The notes beneath the pieces are model-generated. The model searched no databases, was not told where the DNA came from, and saw nothing but the letters and a program-made list of their open reading frames with translations. The position numbers and the translations under genes were made by a program. A stretch of DNA of 64,000 nucleotides from Neorhodopirellula pilleata (GTDB lineage Bacteria > Planctomycetota > Planctomycetia > Pirellulales > Pirellulaceae), in assembly GCF_007859915.1 (NCBI RefSeq), contig NZ_SJPM01000002.1, forward strand, positions 124,001-188,000. Reading direction: 5' to 3'. Shown piece after piece: positions 20,559 to 30,353 of this stretch. Every line of letters begins with the position of its first letter. Within the stretch, counting starts at the first letter, position 1.

Positions 20559-20860
20559 AGACTCACGCACGTCCAGTCTTCTAGACTCAAACCTGGGACA
20601 CGTTCAAAATCGGCTTGATTGCGAGTCAATACGCACATTTGATTTGCCAACGCAATTGATGCAATTCGAAGATCCATCGTGCCAATGCGAACGTTCTGCC
20701 CCCTTAATCGCTGAAATTCCATTGCGGCCGCCTGATCGTAATCCAAAACGGAGATTGAATGAAAGCTTTTGGCCAAGACAGCCAATCGTCGATAGGGTTC
20801 GATTCCGCCGGAATCTCTTTGGAGTATTGATAGGTGATCGGTGTCCAGAAGAAACATCAT
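20555..20860 (-). CDS. VapC-like PIN-domain toxin with an internal deletion
   Basis: The 101-residue protein reads as a PIN domain: FLLDTDHLSILQR at the N-terminus (first catalytic Asp), then GTMDLRIASIALA and LTRNQADFERVPGLSLEDWT at the C-terminus. Full-length members of this subfamily have about 130-140 residues. The segment that normally carries the second acidic residue (the SIVSFEEQ-like helix) is missing between EPYRRL and AVLAKSF, without a frameshift. The toxin is therefore probably inactive. ATGA overlaps tie it to the antitoxin-like gene upstream and to the cytochrome gene downstream. Confidence 0.7.
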   Translation of the reverse strand: MMFLLDTDHLSILQRDSGGIEPYRRLAVLAKSFHSISVLDYDQAAAMEFQRLRGQNVRIGTMDLRIASIALANQMCVLTRNQADFERVPGLSLEDWTCVSL

Positions 20861-21072
20861 GGTTCAATCCGCTGATCGGTTTGTGCCATTCGCCATTCCC
20901 GTCCCAATCGCTCAGCTTCACGGGTCATTTCATCGTCGGGGAGCGTCCCGATAAAGTCTGACAACCACCCTAGTTGATCGTCGTTCTTCGGAAGCCGTTG
21001 TTTCAAGCGACTGACTTCCTCTTCTAACTGAGTGACGCGATCCTCAAGTGGAATAGGGTTCTGTTGAATCAT
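20857..21072 (-). CDS. Antitoxin-like partner of the VapC-like gene
   Basis: The 71-residue protein starts with a coiled-coil stretch (LEDRVTQLEEEVSRLKQRLP) and ends with an acidic/polar tail containing WLSDFIGTLPDDEMTREAERLGREWR, like the toxin-wrapping region of short VapB-type antitoxins. It lies directly upstream of the PIN gene with a 4-base overlap, the usual antitoxin-first order. No DNA-binding domain is obvious, so autoregulation cannot be inferred. Confidence 0.6.
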   Translation of the reverse strand: MIQQNPIPLEDRVTQLEEEVSRLKQRLPKNDDQLGWLSDFIGTLPDDEMTREAERLGREWRMAQTDQRIEP

Positions 21073-21257
21073 CGATTGTCCTTGCTTGAGAAAGTACGAA
21101 GCGTCTCAAATTAAACAAAGTCATTGTCTATGCAACCTGATTATATTCGTTTGTTTGCCTTTTCGTCCATATGAACGCTGCCCTGCGAACGACTTCGTTA
21201 TACGGGATCAAGCGATTGGCATTCGGTAGCGTCAACGACGGATACTGGTACTAGTTG

Positions 21258-22676
21258 TTATCCTAGCAAATCATCAACAACCCGTCCGTGGACATCGGTC
21301 AAGCGGAAGTCGCGGCCTTGGTAGCGGTAGGTCAAACGCTCGTGATCGATGCCCAATTGATGCAACAACGTCGCATTGAGATCGTGAACATGCACGGCGT
21401 CTTCGATCACATTGTAAGAAAACTCATCGGTTCGTCCGTGTGAGTAACCGGGCTTGAATCCGCCGCCGGCGACCCACATCGTGAAACAACGTGGATGATG
21501 ATCCCGGCCGTAATTGTCGGCCGTCAATTCGCCTTGGCTGTACGCGGTTCGACCGAATTCACCTCCCCACACGACGATCGTGTCGTCGAGCAGTCCGCGT
21601 TCTTTCAAGTCTTGAACCAAAGCCGCCGAAGGTTGATCGGTGTCGGCGCATTGACCACGAATTTGTTTCGGCAGCGCGTTGTGTTGGTCCCAACCCATGT
21701 GGAACAGTTGTACGAATCGCACATCGCGTTCGATCAACCGCCGGGCGAGCAGGCAGTTGTACGCGTAGTGCCCTCGCGTCAAGACATGAGGGCCGTAACG
21801 GGCGATTGTGTCGGCGGACTCGTCCGAAAAATCGACCACTTCGGGAATTGACGCTTGCATCTGGAACGCCATCTCGTATTGAGTGATGCGAGTTTCGATC
21901 TCCGGATCGCCGATCGATTCGAAGTCGGCTTGATTGAGTTTTACCAAAGCATCCAAATTTCGCCGGCGTAACGTGCGATTGGTTCCCGGTGGATCGTTGA
22001 GGAACAATACCGGGTCGCCCGCCGACATGAACTTCACGCCCTGGTGTCGCGATGGCAAGAATCCGCTGCCCCACAATCGGTCATACAGCGGTTGGCAATT
22101 GGGACGGCCACTGCCGCGCGAAAGCAAAACCACGAACGTGGGAAGTTGTCTGTTCTCGCTACCGAGCCCATAGCTCATCCATGCCCCGAAACTGGGGCGT
22201 CCGGCCTGTTCTGAACCGGTTTGCAAGAACGTGATCGCGGGATCGTGGTTGATCGCCTCGGTGTGCATTGACTTGATGTAACAAACGTCGTCGGAGATCG
22301 ATGCGATGTGCGGCAACAATTCACTAACGGTCGCACCGCAATCACCATGACGGGCGAATGAGAACAGACTCGGAGCGAGCGGAAAGCTTTCTTGACTCGA
22401 TGTCATCGTCGTCAAACGTTGCCCACGGCGAACCGATTCAGGCAATTCCTCACCGAATCGTTTGGACAACTCTGGTTTGGGGTCAAACAAATCGATCTGC
22501 GACGGTGCACCGGATTGGCACAAATAAATGATACGTTTAGCTTTGGCGTTCGGTCGCGATGCCGCATCGGTAGTGCTGGGATCAAGCATACCGCCCAACG
22601 CCAATCCGCCGAGTGTTTGACGCAGAAATGTTCGCCGACACGTGTGGGTCAACTCGTTAGTGAAGTTCGCATTCAT
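21258..22676 (-). CDS. DUF1501 (sulfatase-like) protein
   Basis: The 472-residue paralogue of the protein at 16001-17461 shares the same motifs ([60 protein letters not shown]). The N-terminus has CRRTFLRQTLGGLALGGML, a Tat-like signal with Arg-Arg. ATG 22676 overlaps the stop of the upstream cytochrome gene as ATGA. The 21073-21257 gap behind it holds no recognised feature. Confidence 0.9.
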   Translation of the reverse strand: MNANFTNELTHTCRRTFLRQTLGGLALGGMLDPSTTDAASRPNAKAKRIIYLCQSGAPSQIDLFDPKPELSKRFGEELPESVRRGQRLTTMTSSQESFPLAPSLFSFARHGDCGATVSELLPHIASISDDVCYIKSMHTEAINHDPAITFLQTGSEQAGRPSFGAWMSYGLGSENRQLPTFVVLLSRGSGRPNCQPLYDRLWGSGFLPSRHQGVKFMSAGDPVLFLNDPPGTNRTLRRRNLDALVKLNQADFESIGDPEIETRITQYEMAFQMQASIPEVVDFSDESADTIARYGPHVLTRGHYAYNCLLARRLIERDVRFVQLFHMGWDQHNALPKQIRGQCADTDQPSAALVQDLKERGLLDDTIVVWGGEFGRTAYSQGELTADNYGRDHHPRCFTMWVAGGGFKPGYSHGRTDEFSYNVIEDAVHVHDLNATLLHQLGIDHERLTYRYQGRDFRLTDVHGRVVDDLLG

Positions 22677-25600
22677 GGGATGCACAACGCTCCGTCGGAG
22701 TTCAAAATGATCTCGGCGACTTCAGTAGCCGCCGCCAAACCGACCACATATCCGTCGTTCCGTTCGGCGATGTCGCCGAGCCAACGCAGCGCCGGCGAAA
22801 CACGGGCCTTCGCGGCGGTGACGTTGCTGGCGTAGAAGTCCCGCTGTTGACCATAAACCTTGGAAAGCACCTCGAGTTGAAAACGGGAGGCGTTATCAGC
22901 ACGAGCCGCAAGCCACATTCGTTGCAATCGTTCTTCGTCACTCGAAGACTTGTCCGCAAGACGCATCATTCGGTCAGCGAACACGATCGTCGGGATCACA
23001 AAGTTTAAGTCATTGAGCGTCGTCAAAGCTTGCAAAGGAGAATTCGTGGTTGTTATTCGAACGTTGCAAACTTCGCGGTTGGCCGAATCCAAGACCATCA
23101 TGTTCGGGGGCGGCATGCCGCGTTTCCAAAAAGTGTAAAGGCTTCGACGAAACAAACCTTCGTCCGCGTCGGGTTCGTATCGCGTGGTGTTGCTGTTGAC
23201 TCCCGCGACGGCTTGCCACAACCCTGGCGGTTGCCACGGTCGAACCGGGGGTCCGCCCACTCGGTTGACGAGCAATCCGGACAACGCGAGCGATTGATCG
23301 CGGATCGCCGGTGCAGGCAAACGATGCCGGGTTCCCCGAGCCAGCCATCGATTTTCAGGATCGGTTTGCATCCCTTCCTGACTGACGCGAACATCGCGGC
23401 GGTACGTTTCCGATAACGCCATCGACCGAATCAATCGTTTGACGTTCCAACCGTTTGTCTTGAAATCTTCGGCAAGATAGTCCAATAGTTTCGGATGACT
23501 CGGTTGTTCGCCCTGTTTACCAAAGTCCTCGGGAGTCCCGACTAAGGCCCGACCGAAAACGATTTGCCAAAAACGATTCACCGCTACACGAGACGTCAGC
23601 GGATGACGCGGGTCGACCAACCACTCGGCGAGCGTGAGTCGGTTGCGCGGACGATCATTCGGCAGGGGCAACCCCAAGAACTCCGGCACATCGGGTATGA
23701 CCATTTCCCCGGGCTGATCATAGAGACCGCGAGCGAGAACGTGCGATGGACGCGGGGGACCGGTGCGTTCCCGCATCACCATCACACGAGTTTGCGATCG
23801 AGACTTCAGCGATTCCAGACGCGACGTCGCTCGGCCAAGGGCTGCGCGTTGGTCGGCGAACAAGTGTGACGAATCGGCAAAGGCACGTCGTAACGTCGGT
23901 TCATCGTCACTTTGAATTGCCGCCCAAAGTTGCGAGGTAATCGCCGTCGAAACATCGTCCATCGGGGACGACGACCCTGGCTGATCGACGCCCAATGAAA
24001 GCCGAAATCGACCGATGAAATACTGTTCTTCACGCGACTCATATCGCAGTGCAACTGCTAACCTCTGGCCGGCTTGGACTTTTAGCGGTTTCGTCAAATC
24101 GAACTTGGCAGTCGCGGGAATCCGGCGACCAGGCCCGACCGACCAACCGGTCAACGGACCCTCGTCGATGGCCTGGGAAACCGATCGGCCTGTTGTTTCG
24201 ACGTCTGCATTCGCTGTTGCAAATCCGACACGTTGTTCGTCAACGTGCAACGTCAACTCAGACAACAAAAAATCACCGTCGAAACTTCGGGCCAACGACC
24301 CATCGGTGAGTGAAGCGTCCGGCAACGCTTCCAAGCGGAGCGACGCAATCGTCAACGATGACGGGATTTGAATCTCAACTCGATGAACATCGTTCAGCGG
24401 ATTGGCACCGCTGAACAAGACGGAACCATCCCCGAGTGTTTCGAAACGCGATCCCGAACTGGTTCCGATTATGTCGTCAGGAAGAACGACCATCCAGAAC
24501 GGCGGGGATGCGATTCGATCGCGTTGTTGTACCAACCATTCGGCGTATGCCGTTTCGTTCTCCGATATGGCAGCCTGCAAGGCGTCTTGAGCCTGTTCGA
24601 GCGTCTCGACGGCGGTAACCAATTCGGTTGCATACCCATCGATCGGCACGGCAACATCGGGCTCCGCAGTGGGACCGACGCCGTCGTTGCCTCGTTCGTC
24701 GATGTTGTTGAAAAACGCGAAGAGTTGGTAGTACTCTTTTTGGGTCAGTGGATCGAACTTGTGATCGTGACAGCGGGCGCATCCGGCGGTCATGCCCATC
24801 CAAACCGTCGCGAAGGTATCGGTACGATCGATGACATACTCGACGCGGTACTCTTCGTCGATCGCCCCGGCCTCCGCGTTGATGCGATGGTTCCGATTGA
24901 ATCCCGTCGCGATCTGGTCGTTCAGCGTCCCGTCGGGCAACAGATCACCGGCGAGCTGTTTGATCGTGAATTGGTCAAAAGGCATGTTGTCGTTAAACGC
25001 GTCGATGACCCAATCTCGCCAAGCCCACATCGTCCGCACGTTGTCTTTTTGGAAACCATGCGTGTCGGCGTAACGTGCCGCCTCGAGCCAATCCCACGCC
25101 ATCCGTTCGCCGAAATGAACGCTGGCGAGCAATCGATCCACGACCGCTTCGTAGTCGGGATCGTTTTGAAACGATTCGACTTCCTTGAGCGTCGGCGGCA
25201 AACCGGTCAAATCAAATGTGACGCGGCGGAGCCATGCCAAGGGTGGCCCGGCGGGATTGGGGTTCAAGCGCTTTTCATGCAGTTTCTCAGAGACGAATCC
25301 GTCGATCGCTTGGCTCAACGATTCGAATCGTTTCTCCGGTGCAACAATCGGTTGATACGACCAGTGCCCTTCCCAAGGCGCGTCTTGGGCAAGCCAACGT
25401 TTGAGGATCGTTTTATCGGTGTCGCTGAGTCGTTTGCCCGTTTCGGGAGGCGGCATGACCTGATCGGGGTCATCGTGTTCGATTCGATCGAGGATCGAAT
25501 CAAAGTCCACTTCGCGAAACGTTGTCTCCAGATCAAGCCGCACGCCCGCTTCACGGGATGCTTCGTCGGGACCGTGACACTGGAAACACCGATCCGAGAG

Positions 25601-25702
25601 AATCGGCAGAACGTCCCGGCTGAAAGAAATCGTTTCGGCCGTGGCACCTTGACCCGAAATCGCGAAACCAATGACGATCGCAATGAGCGTCTTGGGCATC
25701 AT
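22673..25702 (-). CDS. Planctomycete cytochrome c (PSCyt1) - DUF1549 - DUF1553 protein
   Basis: The 1009-residue paralogue of the gene at 17463 starts at ATG 25702 ([19 protein letters not shown] signal), which overlaps the PfpI stop as ATGA. Motifs: [63 protein letters not shown] and [23 protein letters not shown]. The central insert between the two DUFs differs from the other copy, suggesting a different substrate. It sits between a PfpI-like gene and a DUF1501 gene in one operon. Confidence 0.9.
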   Translation of the reverse strand: MMPKTLIAIVIGFAISGQGATAETISFSRDVLPILSDRCFQCHGPDEASREAGVRLDLETTFREVDFDSILDRIEHDDPDQVMPPPETGKRLSDTDKTILKRWLAQDAPWEGHWSYQPIVAPEKRFESLSQAIDGFVSEKLHEKRLNPNPAGPPLAWLRRVTFDLTGLPPTLKEVESFQNDPDYEAVVDRLLASVHFGERMAWDWLEAARYADTHGFQKDNVRTMWAWRDWVIDAFNDNMPFDQFTIKQLAGDLLPDGTLNDQIATGFNRNHRINAEAGAIDEEYRVEYVIDRTDTFATVWMGMTAGCARCHDHKFDPLTQKEYYQLFAFFNNIDERGNDGVGPTAEPDVAVPIDGYATELVTAVETLEQAQDALQAAISENETAYAEWLVQQRDRIASPPFWMVVLPDDIIGTSSGSRFETLGDGSVLFSGANPLNDVHRVEIQIPSSLTIASLRLEALPDASLTDGSLARSFDGDFLLSELTLHVDEQRVGFATANADVETTGRSVSQAIDEGPLTGWSVGPGRRIPATAKFDLTKPLKVQAGQRLAVALRYESREEQYFIGRFRLSLGVDQPGSSSPMDDVSTAITSQLWAAIQSDDEPTLRRAFADSSHLFADQRAALGRATSRLESLKSRSQTRVMVMRERTGPPRPSHVLARGLYDQPGEMVIPDVPEFLGLPLPNDRPRNRLTLAEWLVDPRHPLTSRVAVNRFWQIVFGRALVGTPEDFGKQGEQPSHPKLLDYLAEDFKTNGWNVKRLIRSMALSETYRRDVRVSQEGMQTDPENRWLARGTRHRLPAPAIRDQSLALSGLLVNRVGGPPVRPWQPPGLWQAVAGVNSNTTRYEPDADEGLFRRSLYTFWKRGMPPPNMMVLDSANREVCNVRITTTNSPLQALTTLNDLNFVIPTIVFADRMMRLADKSSSDEERLQRMWLAARADNASRFQLEVLSKVYGQQRDFYASNVTAAKARVSPALRWLGDIAERNDGYVVGLAAATEVAEIILNSDGALCIP

Positions 25703-26298
25703 GTCACGATGGCCTCGCCGTGTTCCGAAGCGGCCTGCTCGCTTGCCGCTTTCTCGAGCAACTTGATCCAAGGTCCGACGAAGTAACCGTTGTCATGAAA
25801 CGTCCTACCGGAAACCAAATTGTCATCGATCACGCAAGGTTCATTGACAAAGATGCCGCCGCAGACCTCCAGGTCAAACTTGCATTTGGCCACCGTCGCC
25901 ATGCGGCGGCCTTCGACGCAACCGGCACGGGCGGGGATTTCGACTCCGTGACAAACGCTCATGATCGGTTTGCGAGCGGAAAAGAAGCTCCGCGTCACCC
26001 GCAGTAATTCTTCGTCTTCGCGGATGTATTCGGGGGCTCGCCCGCCACTGAAGAAGATGCCCAAGTATTCGTCGGGATTGATGTCGCGAAACGCGATGTC
26101 GGATTGCAGCGTGTAGCCTTCCCATTCTTTGGTGATCGTCCACCCCGGTTTGACCTCATGCAAAACCATTTGGTAACGATGCACTTCCGGCGCGGCGACG
26201 ACCGGTTGAAAACCCGCTTCGATCAAGCGGTAAAAAGGATACATGGTGTCGAGAGTTTCCGACGCATCACCGATGATGATGAGGACTTTTGGTTTCAT
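25699..26298 (-). CDS. DJ-1/PfpI family protein
   Basis: The 199-residue protein starts at ATG 26298 (MKPKVLIIIGDASETLDTMY). The nucleophile elbow is SVCHGVEIPARAG near residue 120, with the Cys-His pair; an acidic residue near the start (DASE) matches the third member of the site. Family members are glutamine-amidotransferase-like proteins acting as proteases, deglycases or hydratases; which one applies cannot be told. It is the first gene of the three-gene operon with the cytochrome and DUF1501 genes. Confidence 0.85.
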   Translation of the reverse strand: MKPKVLIIIGDASETLDTMYPFYRLIEAGFQPVVAAPEVHRYQMVLHEVKPGWTITKEWEGYTLQSDIAFRDINPDEYLGIFFSGGRAPEYIREDEELLRVTRSFFSARKPIMSVCHGVEIPARAGCVEGRRMATVAKCKFDLEVCGGIFVNEPCVIDDNLVSGRTFHDNGYFVGPWIKLLEKAASEQAASEHGEAIVT

Positions 26299-26390
26299 GA
26301 AATGACTCTGGTTGGTGAAGAGGAGTGAGCTGAAAACGAACTTCGAAGCACGTCTCGTGATACTGTACCGTTTGACTGAATCAGCCGTTT

Positions 26391-26712
26391 GGGCGTTAGC
26401 CCCGGTTAAGTGGGGTGAGCAATGAGTGGCATAGGCATCTCGCCTTTTTATACTCCAATTCTTTTTGACCCCCACGAGCTCGTCTCGTGGGTGAACAAGG
26501 TTCGCAAGCTAGACAACGACGCCCTCCCAACCTTCCGATTTTCACTTGTGCTCGCCGCTTGAAGCGGCGAGCACAAGTGAAAATCGGAAGGTTGGGGGAA
26601 TTGCGGCTCGTGTCTAGCTTGCCAACCTCGGCTTCCTGCCAGACGAGCTGGCAGGGGAGCAATACATGAGGACTTGTGGGGTATAAAAAGGCTCTAAGCC
26701 TATGCCACTTTT
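26391..26712. repeat. Composite palindromic element (MITE-like)
   Basis: The 444-base gap between genes is mostly repeat. AGTGGCATAGGC...CCTTTTTATACTCC near 26424-26457 is inverted at 26669-26712 (GGGGTATAAAAAGGC...GCCTATGCCACTTT). Inside lie the phrase CCCCACGAGCTCGTCTCGTG and the perfect palindrome at 26526-26596. The right end, read backwards, recurs at 30354-30440. GGCGTTAGCCCCGGTTAA near 26392 also occurs near 47684. No ORF is likely to be coding. Confidence 0.8.
26526..26596. repeat. 71-bp perfect palindrome
   Basis: Arms of 35 bases (26526-26560 and 26562-26596) are exact reverse complements around a single G. The outer part begins CCCAACCTTCCGATTTTCAC; the inner part is CGCCGCTT/AAGCGGCG. 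As DNA it could extrude a cruciform, and as RNA it would form a very long hairpin. Confidence 0.95.
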
Positions 26713-26742
26713 ATAATGCGTCAGTTAATGTTCACGCGATGC

Positions 26743-27690
26743 TTACAAGGAAGTCGCGATTTGATCGAGGTACGCGCGGGCTCGGTTGATTTCCTCAGTC
26801 ACCAGCGTTTCGCTTTCGAGAATCGGAATCCCCCGGGGTACCGGGTGCATGAAAATTTCGGTCCAGCCGTCAAATCCGATCTTATGGAACGCGGCAAGGA
26901 TAGGGCGGAAGTCCAATTCGCCGCGACCGGGCATCTGCATCAATTCTTGTTCTTTGGGAAGCCTGGTCATGCATCCCATCCCGTGTTCCCAAGCGTAGAA
27001 CAAACTGATCGCCGGGCCGAGCGTTTCGATCAGGTCACTGATCATCTTGGTGTCTTGTTCCAAGTGATATGGAGCCAACGCGATCGCCAAGCCCGACGAA
27101 GGCGTGAACTCAGCCAACCACTTCAATGAATCCGGTGAATCGATCAGGTTCTTGGCGTGATTTTCGATCGAAAGACGCACGCCGTTTTCATCGGCGATCT
27201 CGATCGTCGGTCGGAGCGTCTCGACAAACGCTTTGACCGCCGACTTCAGTTCGGATCCTTTAATTTGATAGGGACCGAACCCCGAGGTAACGACGCAGTC
27301 GCATCCCAACTTTCCGGCGAGTTTTAACTCCTCGTTGAGTTCAGGGATTCGGTTGGCCCTTCCAAGGTCGTACCGCGTCAAACATCCCGTCGTCACGCCG
27401 TGCTCGGCCAGCATCTCGGCGTATTTTTCGATTCCGATGGCGTCGAGTTGCTCCCGCTGGCTGCCGTGTTTGCGAGGCCAAAGATCGATCGCGGTCGCAC
27501 CGGATTTTTTGACCTCCGGAAGGATGTCCCCCAAGTAGATATAGCCGTACATGCTCGATGCAAGCATGTAGTTCAGCCGAAAAGGAGCCTCGGACTTCGC
27601 GTCGGCATGTGCCTGGTCGATCAATCCGGTTGCCGCCATCGCGGTCGCGACGCCGATGGAGAAGTCTCTCCGGTTCAAATTTATGCTCAT
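26743..27690 (-). CDS. Sugar phosphate isomerase/epimerase-like TIM-barrel protein with Tat signal
   Basis: The 315-residue protein starts at ATG 27690 and overlaps the stop of the upstream gene by one base. The N-terminus NLNRRDFSIGVATAMAATG is a twin-arginine signal. The rest is an AP-endonuclease-2-like TIM barrel (PF01261), with metal-ligand type motifs such as SIENHAKN, and GWTEIFMHPVPRG near the end. Planctomycetes use exported members beside Gfo/Idh enzymes in carbohydrate handling. The substrate is unknown. Confidence 0.8.
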   Translation of the reverse strand: MSINLNRRDFSIGVATAMAATGLIDQAHADAKSEAPFRLNYMLASSMYGYIYLGDILPEVKKSGATAIDLWPRKHGSQREQLDAIGIEKYAEMLAEHGVTTGCLTRYDLGRANRIPELNEELKLAGKLGCDCVVTSGFGPYQIKGSELKSAVKAFVETLRPTIEIADENGVRLSIENHAKNLIDSPDSLKWLAEFTPSSGLAIALAPYHLEQDTKMISDLIETLGPAISLFYAWEHGMGCMTRLPKEQELMQMPGRGELDFRPILAAFHKIGFDGWTEIFMHPVPRGIPILESETLVTEEINRARAYLDQIATSL

Positions 27691-28997
27691 CAAATCACCT
27701 CGTATCCTTTGCGATTTGGACGGGACAACATGGCATTGGCTTCGTCGTCATCCGGGAACGATTCGGTTTCGGGGTCCCAGGTTAGGTCGCGGCCCAGGCG
27801 CAGTGAAAGGTTACCAAGATGACAGGTCGTCGCGCTGCGATGTTGGCTTTCAACGTCCGATACCGGAGGCTTGCGGCTTTCGACGCTGTCGAAGAAGTTC
27901 CCCATATGATTGATGATCGCATTCAACTTCCCGACCTGTTCGGGACGATTCAGATTGTCGTGCTCGTACAGGGCGAAGTTTTCACGCGTCAACGGATCGG
28001 ATTTCAAGTCTTCGACCGGTTTCCCCTCAAGTGTGCCGCGATTGACGAAGATCCGTCCCTTCGAGCCTGTGAACAGGATGCCGTTGCGTCCTTCGTCGGC
28101 GACGGTCATTTCAATTCCGCCGGGATATTGGTACGTCAACTGATAGTCGATCGGGACGTTGTATCCGTTGGGCGTCGAGGGCATCGTTCCGCTCGAATGA
28201 ATCTTGATCGGGTCGGCATTGATCGCCCACTGCGCGATGTCCAAGTGATGGGCACCCCAATCGGTGACCAGGCCGCCGGCGTATTCGTACCAGTAACGAA
28301 ACGTGTAGTGGCAACGCTCTTCCATGTAAGGATTGGCGTTTGCTGGCCCCTGCCACAATTCCCAGTTCAAATTGCTGGGCGGTCGGCGGACCTCGAACGG
28401 TCCGCCGGCTGGATTCTTGCCCAGCACAATGTCTACCCGCTGCAAGTCACCGATCCGTCCGCCACGCACCATCTCAACGGCCAGCCTGAATCGTTGGTCG
28501 CTGCGTTGCCATGAGCCGACTTGAACGATGCGACCGGTTTCCGCGGCGACTTTGCGAATCAGTTTGCCTTCGTCGATCGTGAGCGAGATCGGTTTCTCAA
28601 CGTATACGTCTTTGCCCGCTCGACAGGCGTCGACGGCCATCTTGACGTGCCAATGGTCGGGGCTGCCGATCGTGACGACATCGACCTTCGGATTGGCGAG
28701 CAGGTCTTGATAGTCTTCGTAGATTTTCGGCGTGCTGCCGAAGCCGGCACGCGATTGCTCGCGGACGTGCCGGTCGACGTCAGCGATCGCGACGATATCT
28801 CCGTAGGCGGATGCCTTCTCAGCGATGACGGTGCCTTGATACCGCATTCCGATCGATCCGATGCCACGCCGTTCGACTTTTGAACGGGCTTTTTCGGCAT
28901 CGGCCGTGGCAGCAAATGTGCCCGAGTGAAAGCCAGCCGAAGCAGCGGTGGCTGCCGTCACGGCCAAGAAATTCCGACGATTGGGGGTCGATATCAT
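27690..28997 (-). CDS. Gfo/Idh/MocA family oxidoreductase with Tat signal
   Basis: The 435-residue form starts at ATG 28997 with a Tat-like signal (NRRNFLAVTAATAASAGF); an upstream ATG at 29042 would add 15 residues and is less likely. The Rossmann part has GSIGMRYQGTVIAEKASA, VDVVTIGSPDHWHVKMAVDACRAGKDVYVEKP (Lys of the EKP motif) and the C-terminal domain has VTDWGAHHLDIAQWA. It should be an NAD(P)-dependent sugar or polyol oxidoreductase acting outside the cytoplasm with a retained cofactor. It is coupled to the isomerase gene. Confidence 0.88.
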   Translation of the reverse strand: MISTPNRRNFLAVTAATAASAGFHSGTFAATADAEKARSKVERRGIGSIGMRYQGTVIAEKASAYGDIVAIADVDRHVREQSRAGFGSTPKIYEDYQDLLANPKVDVVTIGSPDHWHVKMAVDACRAGKDVYVEKPISLTIDEGKLIRKVAAETGRIVQVGSWQRSDQRFRLAVEMVRGGRIGDLQRVDIVLGKNPAGGPFEVRRPPSNLNWELWQGPANANPYMEERCHYTFRYWYEYAGGLVTDWGAHHLDIAQWAINADPIKIHSSGTMPSTPNGYNVPIDYQLTYQYPGGIEMTVADEGRNGILFTGSKGRIFVNRGTLEGKPVEDLKSDPLTRENFALYEHDNLNRPEQVGKLNAIINHMGNFFDSVESRKPPVSDVESQHRSATTCHLGNLSLRLGRDLTWDPETESFPDDDEANAMLSRPNRKGYEVI

Positions 28998-29118
28998 CGC
29001 GCTGGATCCACTCCATGAGGAAGCTATGGGGGCATACTTCATATTAAGGCCCCATTAAAGGATTCACGCCGCGCAAAGTCTATTCCGTATTTCCGTATTC
29101 GTGTTACACTTTTACGTC

Positions 29119-30267
29119 ATGAAGCGAGTCGCCCTTTTGATCGAAACGTCGCGGAGCTACGGGCGAGCGTTGATGCGTGGGGTCAAACAGTACAGCGTCG
29201 CGCACGGACCGTGGTCGTTGTTCGTCGAAGTCCGCGACTTGGAATCCAAGCCGCCACCATGGTTGGCGAGTTGGGACGGGGACGGAATTTTGACCCGCAC
29301 GGGAAGCGACGCGATCGCCAAAGCGGTTCATCGTTCGGGCGTTCCCGCAGTCGAATTGCGTTCGCCGCGTCGAGGCAGTGACTTCCCGTTTGTGGGCGTC
29401 GACAACCAAGCCGTTTCGGTGATGGTGGCCGAACATCTGATCGAGCGTGGCTTCCGAAACTTTGGAGTCTATTCGATTGAAGCGGAAACGTTCTTCATCG
29501 AACGCCGAGATGCGTTCATCAAGACGATTGTTGAGCGAGGTTTTGCGTGTGCCGAACATCGTCAAGCTGGTGTCTCGGAACGATCGCGACAGTGGGAACG
29601 CCAACAACAAGAGTTGATCGAATGGCTCGAGCAACTACCCAAACCCGCCGGCGTGCTCGCGTGTACAGATCAATTGGGGTGCTGGTTACTCGACGCGTGT
29701 TGGCGATCAGGGATCCAGGTTCCCGATCAGGTCGCCGTGGTCGGCGTTGAAAACGACGAAAGCATTTCGACGATGAGCACGCCACCCTTATCGAGTGTCC
29801 GCCTGGCGGGCGAACAGATCGGCTATGAGGCGGCCAGAATCTTAGACGCCATGATGCGTGGGAAGTCGGCACCAACCGAGCCCCGGTTGATCGAGCCGAT
29901 CGGCATCGAGATTCGTCAGTCCTCCGATACAGTCGCGATCGACGATCCGATTCTATCGCAAGCAATTCGACTGATTCGTGAACGAGCTTGCTCAGGAATG
30001 AACGTTACCGAACTACTGACCGAGTTGCCGATCTCAAGAAGTTCGCTGGAACGTCGTTTCCGAAACGCATTAGGGCGAACGCCGAACGACGAGATCACGC
30101 GGGTTCGCATCGAACGAGTCTGTGAACTTCTGCGACAAACCGACCTAAGTCTTCAAGCGATCTCCGAACGAACCGGATTCAACACACCGCAGTACATGCT
30201 CGAAGTGTTTCGAAAGGAGATAGGAACGACGCCGGGAAACTATCGAAAACGTTCGATGATTCGATAA
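29119..30267 (+). CDS. XylR-type transcriptional regulator (periplasmic-binding-like domain + AraC HTH)
   Basis: The 382-residue protein starts at ATG 29119 (MKRVALLIETSRSYGRALMR). Residues 1-270 are a LacI-like sugar-binding domain (AVVGVENDESISTMSTPPLSSVRL), and the last 100 are an AraC double HTH (ITRVRIERVCELLRQTDLSLQAISERTGFNTPQYMLEVFRKEIGTTPGNYRKR). XylR of E. coli has this build and activates xylose genes. It diverges from the Gfo/Idh-isomerase pair and probably controls it. Its last 15 codons are duplicated at 37541. Confidence 0.88.
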   Translation: MKRVALLIETSRSYGRALMRGVKQYSVAHGPWSLFVEVRDLESKPPPWLASWDGDGILTRTGSDAIAKAVHRSGVPAVELRSPRRGSDFPFVGVDNQAVSVMVAEHLIERGFRNFGVYSIEAETFFIERRDAFIKTIVERGFACAEHRQAGVSERSRQWERQQQELIEWLEQLPKPAGVLACTDQLGCWLLDACWRSGIQVPDQVAVVGVENDESISTMSTPPLSSVRLAGEQIGYEAARILDAMMRGKSAPTEPRLIEPIGIEIRQSSDTVAIDDPILSQAIRLIRERACSGMNVTELLTELPISRSSLERRFRNALGRTPNDEITRVRIERVCELLRQTDLSLQAISERTGFNTPQYMLEVFRKEIGTTPGNYRKRSMIR

Positions 30268-30270
30268 AAA
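30223..30270. repeat. Left copy of the 48-bp direct repeat flanking the integron island
   Basis: The repeat covers the last 15 codons and stop of the xylR-like gene plus a few bases (GGAACGACGCCGGG...GATAAAAA). It matches 37541-37588 at 46 of 48 positions in the same orientation. It looks like an attL/attR pair left by site-specific insertion of the 7.3-kb region into the gene's 3' end. Confidence 0.8.
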
Positions 30271-30353
30271 GTACGACCGTCTCACGAATCTGTGAGTGAC
30301 CGTAACGATGCCTTACAAGCATGTCCGGTGAAGTGCTTCAGTTGATTAACATC

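Noticed and set aside
24368..25786. 472-codon frame opposite the cytochrome/DUF1549 gene
   Set aside because: It is the antisense shadow of a gene with clear motifs, lacks any family likeness and has Arg/Val-biased composition.
26396..26669. Overlapping frames across the 71-bp palindrome encoding similar peptides on both strands
   Set aside because: Similarity of the two peptides is a direct result of the palindrome; neither has a ribosome-binding site.
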